Shown here: piece after piece, positions 1 to 5,784 of the stretch
Layout: each line of letters opens with the position of its first letter
Numbering within the stretch: position 1 is the stretch's first letter
Assembly (NCBI GenBank): GCA_035297145.1
Contig: DATGZN010000018.1
Location: 1-23,853, forward strand
Length of the DNA stretch: 23,853 nucleotides
Reading direction: 5' to 3'
Origin: QHXW01 sp035297145
GTDB lineage: Bacteria; Acidobacteriota; Terriglobia; Bryobacterales; Bryobacteraceae
Program-made: the position numbers and the translations under genes
Notes under the pieces: model-generated
Database searches by the model: none
What the model saw: only the letters and a program-made list of their open reading frames with translations
What the model was told of the DNA's origin: nothing

Positions 1-153
1 CAAGCAGTATGAAGTGGGTCATGGCTAGATGTTGACTGGTTCCTTGTTCTGCGCCCAGGTGCAGGTCTGCAGTATCGCTTTTCTCCGGCACGCGACTCCA
101 ATACATTACATCAAGCTATCCCGATTTCCTCCGCGGCACAAGTTTCTGCTTAA

Positions 154-507
154 CTGGCGCGGGATGAAGGGGCCGCTCGGGCCCTCGCTCACGAGCAGAG
201 AAAAGACGCGCGGGAAAGCAGCGATTTCCCGATCGGCCGGACCGTTTCCCATTACCGCATTATCGATAAGCTGGGCAGCGGCGGAATGGGCGTGGTTTAC
301 AAGGCTGAGGACACACGCCTGCGCCGCTTCGTGGCCCTCAAGTTTTTGTCTGACGAATTCGCTCGCGACCCGGAGGCCTTGAACCGTTTCCGACGCGAGG
401 CCCGAGCCGCGTCCGCCTTGAATCACCCGAATATCTGCACGATTCATGACAACGATGCACCCGCACCCTGGTGCCGAAGGGAAGCGTGCGGTGCGCGGCC
501 CATCTGA
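154..507 (+). pseudogene. Ser/Thr protein kinase (Pkn type), N-lobe fragment
   Basis: An open frame follows the stop at 151 and reads through the start of a eukaryotic-type Ser/Thr kinase domain. It has HYRIIDKLGSGGMGVVYKAE (glycine-rich ATP loop, 250-309), then VALKF with the ATP-binding lysine codon at 340-342, then RFRREARAASALNHPNICTI, the helix-C region typical of soil-bacterial Pkn kinases. Homology stops abruptly after the HD codons near 450. The frame then runs about 19 unrelated codons to a TGA at 505-507. The catalytic loop (HRD), DFG and the whole C-lobe are missing, and no ATG precedes the glycine loop in frame. It cannot be an active kinase. The sharp break suggests a recombination or insertion junction rather than slow decay. 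Confidence 0.82.
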
Positions 508-550
508 TTGACGTCGGCTTCCATGCTGCCCAAGTGCGCGCCAACCACGC

Positions 551-633
551 GCTCCCTGCTGGAGCCGCGCGACCGCCTGGCCAAACGCGGCGCGGCGAGC
601 CTCCCGGTACGCAGCGTCGAACTGAACCTGGAA
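551..633 (-). pseudogene. Inverted relic of the HTH cassette gene
   Basis: Read leftwards, this stretch encodes FDAAYREARRAAFGQAVARL followed by QQGA. The FGQAVARLQQGA part matches the HTH protein encoded at 775-1119 on the other strand, residue for residue and closely in bases. No start, HTH helix or C-terminal part is recognisable around it. It is therefore a fragment of a second gene copy in inverted orientation. The relic retains the FDAAYREARRAA segment, which the intact-looking copy lacks at the equivalent position. Confidence 0.62.
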
Positions 634-774
634 GCAGCCGGTCGGGTGACTCGCCTTTCGCGCTATCAAGCCGCAGATAGCTACCGATATTAGCCGTTAA
701 CACTGCTCAATTCCGGCTTGAACGCGGGCCCGATGGAATGGCGATGGTCTGCAGATTTCCGCAGGTGACCTCAG

Positions 775-1119
775 ATGACCGGCCACGGCACAAAATTCGG
801 GCGCAAGAAAGAAGAGGCTGTTGCGGCGTTGCTCGTTCAACGAAATCTCGAAGACGCCGCCCGCGCCGTAGGCATCTCTGCGAAAACCCTCCTGCGTTGG
901 ATGTTCGGGCAAGCTGTCGCGCGGCTGCAGCAGGGAGCTTCCGCGGCCGCCACGACTCTGCTAAAGACGATGATTGAACCCAATACCCCCGCGTCGGTCC
1001 GGGTACGGGCGGCCGAATGCGTAATGAATCACGCCATGAAGGCCATTGAGATCGAAGACATTGAGGCGCGCGTGTCGGAGTTGGAACGTGCGGCCCCCTC
1101 CAAGGAAGGACGGCGCTAG
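775..1119 (+). CDS. Small helix-turn-helix protein (cassette gene 1)
   Basis: This 114-residue protein begins MTGHGTKFGRKKEEA. The following segment, LEDAARAVGISAKTLLRWM (residues 25-43), is a clear helix-turn-helix of the kind found in small-terminase-like or resolvase-like DNA-binding proteins. An alanine-rich helix (FGQAVARLQQGA) and an acidic coiled C-terminus (IEIEDIEARVSELERA) follow. It probably binds DNA as an oligomer; the function is unknown. From memory of the family, about 14-16 residues normally lie between the HTH and FGQAVARLQQ. They are absent here but present in the inverted relic at 551-633, so this copy may carry an in-frame deletion. The next gene starts 5 bases after the stop. 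The ATG at 775 has no strong ribosome site but gives the family-like N-terminus. Confidence 0.75.
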   Translation: MTGHGTKFGRKKEEAVAALLVQRNLEDAARAVGISAKTLLRWMFGQAVARLQQGASAAATTLLKTMIEPNTPASVRVRAAECVMNHAMKAIEIEDIEARVSELERAAPSKEGRR

Positions 1120-1124
1120 CCTGC

Positions 1125-1409
1125 ATGCACGGAAAGCTGAAGCGGAGAGTTGAGCAATTGGAAGAGCACTCGGGTGGCCAGAGCCGTGAGCCACGAAAGA
1201 GACTCCGCCTGGTGGTAACCCGGGCCGACCGCAAGCCGAGCTTAGAGAACGCAGAGTGCCGCAGGACGCTCTGTCCAGACGGAACCCTAATGGAGCTGGT
1301 ACACCTTGAGAACAGCCGTGAGGGCCATGAGGAGCTGAGTGAAGAAGCCCTGGACCGGTTTGTCGAGAGCTTCCCGGTACAGAACTTGGGAAACGAGAAG
1401 GCGCAATGA
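1125..1409 (+). CDS. Small charged protein (cassette gene 2)
   Basis: A 94-residue soluble, highly charged protein that begins MHGKLKRRVEQLEEHSGG. The N-terminal 15 residues form a short amphipathic basic coil. The middle has CRRTLCPDGTLMELVHLEN, with two cysteines spaced C-x4-C and a short beta-like stretch. There is no signal peptide or membrane segment. It lies 5 bases after the HTH gene and its stop overlaps the next start by four bases (ATGA at 1406-1409), which points to translational coupling. I recognise the pattern as a recurring Acidobacteriota hypothetical next to the HTH gene, but cannot name a function. Confidence 0.65.
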   Translation: MHGKLKRRVEQLEEHSGGQSREPRKRLRLVVTRADRKPSLENAECRRTLCPDGTLMELVHLENSREGHEELSEEALDRFVESFPVQNLGNEKAQ

Positions 1410-1945
1410 GGACTATCAGCCGACGGCTGCGCAAGCTGGAGGATCGCTTTGGGCTTGCACCCGAGACGGAATTCGACCGGCAATTACGCGCACAAATTGA
1501 GGCAGGCCGACGGCGCGTTGCCCAAGCCCGCGAGCGCGGCGAGTTGTCGAGTCCAATTTATGATGACGAGGATCAAGAAGACCTCACGGGCCTAAGTGTG
1601 GCTGAGATCCTTGATCGTGGGCGCGCGAGAGTAGCGAGAGCCAAGGCTGAGAGAGAGGAAGCGGACAGCGCGCCCGGCCTGGCGACCGCATGGATGGTTT
1701 CAGGGAGTCTGACTAAGCTGGCAGACCATAACGACGAAGAAGACTCGGCCTTTGTCCCAGCCGCCGAGCCAGCACACCTGCCAATTATCGACACGATCGC
1801 CGAGCGACACCGGCTTGCGAAGCCGAAGGAACTTGGTCTGAATGTGCATGGCAATTCGCGTCCAAACACATCCATGGCTCGGTTGGAGAGGACAGTCAAC
1901 CGGCTTTGTGGAAATGGAGCAGGCTCGCGCTACCATCAAAAATGA
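1406..1945 (+). CDS. Coiled hypothetical protein (cassette gene 3)
   Basis: A 179-residue protein that begins MRTISRRLRKLEDRFGLAP. Arg/Lys/Glu-rich helices follow (QIEAGRRRVAQARERGELSS) and then a distinctive LTGLSVAEILDRGRARVARA motif near residues 60-80. The opening resembles that of the preceding protein, RRL/RKLED against RRVEQLEE, so the two may be distantly related or form a heteromeric coil. The ATG overlaps the previous stop (ATGA). No signal peptide is seen. The last 50 residues (after about 130) are low in recognisable features and may be an extension read out of frame from older sequence. A degenerate second copy of the central part lies at 2940-3100 and a tail-only copy at 8587-8650, so this gene belongs to a dispersed repeat family. 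Confidence 0.66.
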   Translation: MRTISRRLRKLEDRFGLAPETEFDRQLRAQIEAGRRRVAQARERGELSSPIYDDEDQEDLTGLSVAEILDRGRARVARAKAEREEADSAPGLATAWMVSGSLTKLADHNDEEDSAFVPAAEPAHLPIIDTIAERHRLAKPKELGLNVHGNSRPNTSMARLERTVNRLCGNGAGSRYHQK

Positions 1946-1997
1946 CAAGACTGATCGAGCGAACCTAATGGCGGAGTGCCCGAGCAGCAGGAGGCCC

Positions 1998-2195
1998 ATG
2001 AGCGAGCGTATGGATTTCGAAATTGTTTGTCCGAACGATCACGACCAGACAGTTACATTCAGTCAGGAAGAATTCGAAAGAGCATTGAAATCCGATGACC
2101 TGGTGTTCCACTGCAATACATGCGATGCGAACTGGCCTCCATCCAGTGCAGACATTGCCAAATTCCGGAAGCAGTTCGCGAAGAATTCAAGCTAG
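1998..2195 (+). CDS. Small zinc-ribbon-like hypothetical protein
   Basis: A 65-residue ORF that begins MSERMDFEIVCPNDHDQTVT. Cys/His pairs are visible: VCPNDHD near the N-terminus and FHCNTCDANW in the middle, with a C-x2-C knuckle. This suggests a small treble-clef or zinc-ribbon fold. The ATG at 1998 was chosen because AGGAGG lies at 1989-1994, although the 3-base spacing is short; ATG 2010 is the alternative. The open frame runs further upstream to 1842 but overlaps cassette gene 3 and looks non-coding there. It converges on the leftward gene ending at 2250, with 54 bases between them. Function unknown. Confidence 0.5.
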   Translation: MSERMDFEIVCPNDHDQTVTFSQEEFERALKSDDLVFHCNTCDANWPPSSADIAKFRKQFAKNSS

Positions 2196-2249
2196 CGCTT
2201 AGACAGGGGAGGCACTTTTAAGTAACTCGGCGCGCGAACATCGCTCCAG

Positions 2250-2825
2250 CTACTTTTTCGGAGGGTTGATCATGACGTGCGCACCTGCAGTTCCCGGGTA
2301 CATCAGCCACGGTGCACTATCGCTGGCTTTGGTCGACAGCCCCGTGGATTCCGGTGTAGCGAACGGCATATAGATGACCCATCGTAGGTAGGCGTCTGTT
2401 ACTTTCCCACTGCTGGCGTCGAAACCTGTACCGGTGAGCACGTAGAGCGTCCGAGGCTCACGCGGCATGGAGAGTTTCCCTTCCGCAACTTCCTTCCAAC
2501 GGACTTCGTGATTTTTCTCCCCAACGACCTTCTGAGCCACGAGTTCGCGGCCACGAGCCATGTACGCTTCGAGGTCCCGATGATAACAAGCGACGCTGAA
2601 TCGACTCTTGTTCGGGTCGTTCGCGAGGCAGATGATTTCATTCTTGCCCTCGCGAAGCCTGACCAGTTCGCCCTTTGGGCTGTAACCGATGACTGTCGCG
2701 CCGTCACGAAGCTCCGGCGGCGCGGCGAGGACCGCGGCGGAGATCTGAATCTCCGGTGACGGTAGATCGGCGGCAGCCATCCTCGATGCCAGAAGAACTG
2801 AACAAAACATCATGGTCGATTTCAT
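2250..2825 (-). CDS. Secreted hypothetical protein
   Basis: A 191-residue protein with a likely signal peptide (MKSTMMFCSVLLASRMAAAD). The mature part has IGYSPKGELVRLREGKNEII, a single CLANDP / ACYHRD cysteine pair that could form a disulfide, and an end rich in small residues (APWLMYPGTAGAHVMINPPKK). AAGGA sits 7 bases before the ATG. I recall similar secreted proteins of unknown function in Acidobacteriota and neighbouring soil phyla, but no enzymatic motif can be named. It stands alone on its strand: cassette-derived relics lie upstream and the convergent small ORF downstream. Confidence 0.75.
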   Translation of the reverse strand: MKSTMMFCSVLLASRMAAADLPSPEIQISAAVLAAPPELRDGATVIGYSPKGELVRLREGKNEIICLANDPNKSRFSVACYHRDLEAYMARGRELVAQKVVGEKNHEVRWKEVAEGKLSMPREPRTLYVLTGTGFDASSGKVTDAYLRWVIYMPFATPESTGLSTKASDSAPWLMYPGTAGAHVMINPPKK

Positions 2826-3179
2826 ATCGAATCCTTTTCGCTCCGGTGGGCCTCATTCGCTCGATGCAACCTCGATCTGAGCTATGGTACGCGCCTCGCA
2901 CCTACGTTATCACTCCACCTCCGCGTTTGCAGTGTGGCCTGCCTCGCAAGAGGCGAAGGAGCGGGGTGAGTTGTCCGACTCAGTTGAAGACGATGGAGGC
3001 GGAAAACCTCGCGGATCTAAGTGTGGCCGAGATCCTTCACTGCGGGCGGGCGAGGGCACAGTTCGCGACAGAATAGAGGCCGTTAATACCTCATAACGCT
3101 CCTCGTTTTCGATCCCATGTGCTTGCGGGCATGCACGACATGGCGCTCCGATCTGGGAACCGACTTGGACCTGAACGAC
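2826..3179. other. Intergenic region between two leftward genes, with relic
   Basis: No intact gene is seen in these 354 bases. The central part (2940-3100) is a rightward, frameshifted copy of part of cassette gene 3, annotated separately. The bases just above 2825 hold the AAGGA ribosome site of the secreted hypothetical gene. Otherwise nothing is recognisable. Confidence 0.6.
2940..3100 (+). pseudogene. Frameshifted relic of cassette gene 3
   Basis: In one frame it reads EAKERGELSDS and in another ENLADLSVAEILHCGRARA. Together these match RERGELSSP...LTGLSVAEILDRGRARV of the protein at 1406-1945. At base level, the run CTAAGTGTGGC(T/C)GAGATCCTT is shared almost exactly with 1592-1612. The relic has lost its N-terminus and needs at least one frameshift to be read through. 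Its last 67 bases (3032-3098), including the stop and the bases beyond it, recur at 8587-8650, so the repeated unit extends past the coding part. Confidence 0.65.
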
Positions 3180-4001
3180 TCATTCAGGATTGATTCTAAC
3201 GGCCCCACGGAACGCCTCCACATAATGCCCATCTTTTTGCCGGATCCGGCTACGGTATCTCCTTTTCATCTTTGCAAGGTCAGCCGGGTCCCAATCCGGT
3301 CGGTAATGGTGGATCGAGGGCTCGAACTGGCTGACGTGGGCCGCCTCGGCATCGAGCTTTTTCTCTACTACGCTGTCAATGTTCACCCAATAGTTCGCAT
3401 CCTTCTCTGTCACGTAGAAATAGAACTTCTGCGGGACATGCCACGGATCGAGGCCCTCGTGCAGCCGCTGGTTCGGGAAGTAAAGGTGCCATTCGGCCGC
3501 GCGAATCGCGTCGAGGGTATTGTTTGCCGCCATACGATGGTCGGTCTTGTGCCACCGGACGTACTCCGAACCGGGGTCTATCGAGAGCACCACTTCCGGG
3601 CGCACCTGCCGGATGATTCGGGTGACCTCTTCGACCAGGTCGCGCGTGTTGGCGTATTCGAGCATGCCGTCGTGGTACTCCAGCCATTGGATATGGTCTT
3701 TCGGTATCCCGAGTACCTTGCAAGCGTCCTCCTCCTCGTGCATGCGGATACTGGCGAGATGCTCGCTAGTCATTTCGGGATCGTAGGAGCCCTTGTCATC
3801 GTTGGTATAGATCACAATCCGGATGTTGTTCCGATTCAGAGCCAACAGCGCGAGTGTACCGGCGCAGCAGAAGGTATCGTCGTCCGGGTGTGGCGTAAAC
3901 AACAGGACAGTCTTGCCATGGAGGTCTTCGAGCCGTGTTTGCGACTCAGACGAAAGTGGCGCGGCCAAAACAGCCGCAGCCAGGAAGAGCATTCTCATCA
4001 T
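3180..4001 (-). CDS. Secreted PIG-L (LmbE-like) deacetylase
   Basis: A 273-residue member of the PIG-L/LmbE zinc-dependent N-acetylglucosamine deacetylase family, which removes acetyl groups from GlcNAc-type sugars. The sequence shows the family zinc site: PHPDDD (H38, D40, D41), followed much later by WHKTDHR (H151, D154, H155). The N-terminus MMRMLFLAAAVLAAPLSSES is a signal peptide, so the protein acts outside the cytoplasm, probably on polysaccharide or glycoconjugate. The start at 4001 was chosen because GCGAGG lies 8 bases upstream and it begins the signal peptide; the frame stays open to 4244 but that extension is not protein-like. It is transcribed divergently from the IS110 gene, and IS insertion may have replaced its original upstream region. 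Confidence 0.92.
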   Translation of the reverse strand: MMRMLFLAAAVLAAPLSSESQTRLEDLHGKTVLLFTPHPDDDTFCCAGTLALLALNRNNIRIVIYTNDDKGSYDPEMTSEHLASIRMHEEEDACKVLGIPKDHIQWLEYHDGMLEYANTRDLVEEVTRIIRQVRPEVVLSIDPGSEYVRWHKTDHRMAANNTLDAIRAAEWHLYFPNQRLHEGLDPWHVPQKFYFYVTEKDANYWVNIDSVVEKKLDAEAAHVSQFEPSIHHYRPDWDPADLAKMKRRYRSRIRQKDGHYVEAFRGAVRINPE

Positions 4002-4111
4002 GAAGAGTACCTCGCTCAGGATTTCAAATCGTTGTTCAAAATACCACAGGGCAGCAGACACGAAGCGGGTGTCGTGTTCGGGGACATGAGCGCTCCGGAA
4101 GTCTTCGGAAT

Positions 4112-4145
4112 GCGGCAAGAAACAGCTACCGATAATGATGCTATG
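4112..4145 (+). repeat. Dispersed motif copy 1 (AGCTACCGATAATG)
   Basis: The stretch reads GCGGCAAGAAACAGCTACCGATAATG then ATGCTATG when divided at 4137. The same order occurs at 13775-13826, where an extra 18 bases separate the two halves. A shorter match, AGCTACCGATA, occurs at 679-689. Here it lies just outside the IS110 hairpin. It may be an element end or a target site. Confidence 0.4.
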
Positions 4146-4158
4146 AAAGCGCTGCAGC

Positions 4159-4189
4159 GGGGTTTTGCGTACACTGCGAGCAAAACCCC
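4159..4189. repeat. Perfect 10-bp inverted repeat before IS110 gene
   Basis: GGGGTTTTGC (4159-4168) and GCAAAACCCC (4180-4189) are exact reverse complements around an 11-base loop. The hairpin ends 23 bases before the transposase ATG at 4213. It could be part of the element's left end, a structured noncoding RNA, or a transcript-blocking hairpin that shields the transposase gene from outside transcription. Confidence 0.65.
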
Positions 4190-4212
4190 TGGAATGGAGG
4201 TGCTGCAGCAAT

Positions 4213-5274
4213 ATGGAACAGTTTATCGGATGCGATGCGCACAAGAAGTTTTCCGTGTTCGTCGCAGTTAACGAAAAAGGTCACGCCGGCGAGGCGCTGC
4301 GCGTGCCGCACGAGCGACAGCTCTATCGCGAGTTTCTGACACGGCTCCCTGCGGATTCGGCGATCGCGGTGGAAGCCAGCGGTAGCTACAGTTGGCTGGT
4401 GGACGAGATGGAGCAGGCGGGCCATCACCCCAAGTTGTGCAATCCGCTGGAGGCCAAGCGGCGCATGGGGCTGACCCACAAAACAGACAAGCTTGACGCG
4501 AAGGGGCTGGCGATCCTGTTGCGTAACGGTACTCTGCCGGAAGTCTGGATTCCGCCCAGTGATTTGCGCGATCAACGTGAGTTACTGCGCCTGCGTATCT
4601 TTCTGGTCCATCTGCGCACGCGAGTGAAGAATCGCATTCATGGCACGCTCGCGCGTTACAACCTGCAGGTGCCGGGAGCGGATCTTTTTGGTGCCAGAGC
4701 TCGTTTGCAGCTCGGCGTGCGGTTGCCGGAATTGCCGACGCATAGTCGCGAAGCCGTGGAACAAGAGCTGGCGGCGCTGGATTTCCTGGAAACCCAGATC
4801 GAATCCACCGAGCAGCGGCTGGAAACGATTATGCAGGTGAGCGTGGAGGCGGATCTACTGAAAACGCTGCCCTGCGTGGGTAAAATTCTCAGCATGGTTC
4901 TGATGCTGGAAATCGGCAGAGTGGATCGCTTTCCGACGGCTGCTCACTTGGCCAGTTACGCCGGCCTGGTGCCGCGCGTGTATTCCAGCGGTGGTCATAC
5001 GCGCATGGGCCAGGTCTGCGGAAACGTGAACCGCAATCTAAAGTGGGCGTTTGTAGAGACGGGCAGCCTGGTGGTGATCAATCAGCGCGGGCTAGCAGGA
5101 ACGCATGTGGTGCGGCTGTATCAGCGGATCAAACGCGCCAAGAATCATCAGAAGGCGGTGGTCGCCGTAGCGCGCCACCTAGCCGAAGCAGCTTGGTGGG
5201 TACTCACCAAGCAGGAGGTTTATCGCGAGCCGCAGGGCCCGCGACAGCAGGCTCTTTCGTCGACGCACGGGTAA
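4213..5274 (+). CDS. IS110-family transposase, full length
   Basis: A 353-residue DEDD-type transposase. The N-terminal RuvC-like domain carries FIGCDAHKK (D8), VEASG (E54) and KTDKLDAKGLA (D92, D95). The C-terminal Transposase_20 domain carries LPCVGKILS (from 219) and YAGLVPRVYSSGGHTRMG, with the conserved serine near 258-259 that acts as nucleophile in characterised IS110 recombinases. Length and both domains are normal, so it should be active. The ATG at 4213 matches family starts and follows GGAGG at 4196-4200; the frame is open from 4165. IS110 enzymes are guided by a bridge RNA made from the element's noncoding end (established for IS621). The two flanks here are the places to look for it. 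Confidence 0.94.
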   Translation: MEQFIGCDAHKKFSVFVAVNEKGHAGEALRVPHERQLYREFLTRLPADSAIAVEASGSYSWLVDEMEQAGHHPKLCNPLEAKRRMGLTHKTDKLDAKGLAILLRNGTLPEVWIPPSDLRDQRELLRLRIFLVHLRTRVKNRIHGTLARYNLQVPGADLFGARARLQLGVRLPELPTHSREAVEQELAALDFLETQIESTEQRLETIMQVSVEADLLKTLPCVGKILSMVLMLEIGRVDRFPTAAHLASYAGLVPRVYSSGGHTRMGQVCGNVNRNLKWAFVETGSLVVINQRGLAGTHVVRLYQRIKRAKNHQKAVVAVARHLAEAAWWVLTKQEVYREPQGPRQQALSSTHG

Positions 5275-5443
5275 GCGCGTTTATCGCACTAGCCCTTTGA
5301 GGCTGAATAATGATTGCGACACCCGGTTAGCGGAATGGGCTCTTGCAGAAGTTGAGGGCGGAGACATGTGTCCGACGAAAGAACGGAATCTACGAGTGAG
5401 CGGAACCGACGAAGCAAGTCGAAAGCAAAGGAGGGACGCTTCT

Positions 5444-5471
5444 CTGGGGACTCCGTCCCCAGGCCCCTGGG
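5444..5471. repeat. Overlapping alternative hairpins
   Basis: CTGGGGAC (5444-5451) pairs with GTCCCCAG (5455-5462) around a TCC loop. The right arm is also part of a second palindrome, CCCAGGCCCCTGGG (5458-5471). The two stems share CCCAG and cannot form together. There is no T-run, so a simple terminator is unlikely on this strand. Confidence 0.6.
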
Positions 5472-5510
5472 ATTTACCGCTTTGATGCCATCCAGTTGAT
5501 GATTTTGTTG

Positions 5511-5539
5511 CTGGGGCTCAGTTCAACACCTCGCCCCAG
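5511..5539. repeat. Second CTGGGG hairpin
   Basis: CTGGGGC (5511-5517) is the exact reverse complement of GCCCCAG (5533-5539), with a 15-base loop. The arms share CTGGGG/CCCCAG with the hairpin at 5444-5462, so cross-pairing between the two structures is possible. Confidence 0.5.
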
Positions 5540-5784
5540 CCTGGTCTGGCCCCGGAGTCGGCGCTCCGCTTGCTTCCCAGCAGAGGCTTATCCTCCGCTC
5601 CGGCCGCTCGTAGTGTATCCGCGTTGGCGGTATTTTGCAATGGTCGAACCAAAAAACTGGTTGACGTTCGCAGCGCTTTCAGACATGTGCGATAACGCCG
5701 GATTCTTGAGTGGGCGGGCACCACTGGAAAGCAAAATGTGAGACGGACTAACTCTCGCTTTGGGCAAGATGCCACGTAACTATA

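Larger units (their letters stand above)
4159..5471 (+). mobile_element. IS110-family insertion sequence (ends approximate)
   Basis: The element contains one full-length transposase gene with a perfect hairpin on its left and a structured noncoding stretch on its right. IS110 elements lack conventional terminal inverted repeats and usually make no target duplication, so the ends cannot be fixed from one copy. The limits given run from the left hairpin to the right hairpin cluster and are estimates only. Confidence 0.45.
5275..5784. other. Noncoding region between IS110 gene and fucosidase
   Basis: This 510-base gap holds no convincing protein gene. The first 190 bases, directly after the transposase stop, are purine-rich and probably belong to the right end of the insertion sequence. 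Two hairpin groups follow, at 5444-5471 and 5511-5539. Bases 5540-5784 show nothing recognisable apart from the leader of the fucosidase gene, which lacks a clear ribosome site. Confidence 0.5.

Noticed and set aside
707..1483. 258-codon leftward open frame
   Set aside because: It is antisense to cassette genes 1 and 2, Ser/Arg/Pro-rich with no motif or ribosome site.
3117..4271. 384-codon rightward open frame
   Set aside because: It lies antisense to the PIG-L deacetylase, whose zinc motifs, signal peptide and ribosome site are clear. The rightward translation has no domain and is a shadow of high-GC codon use.
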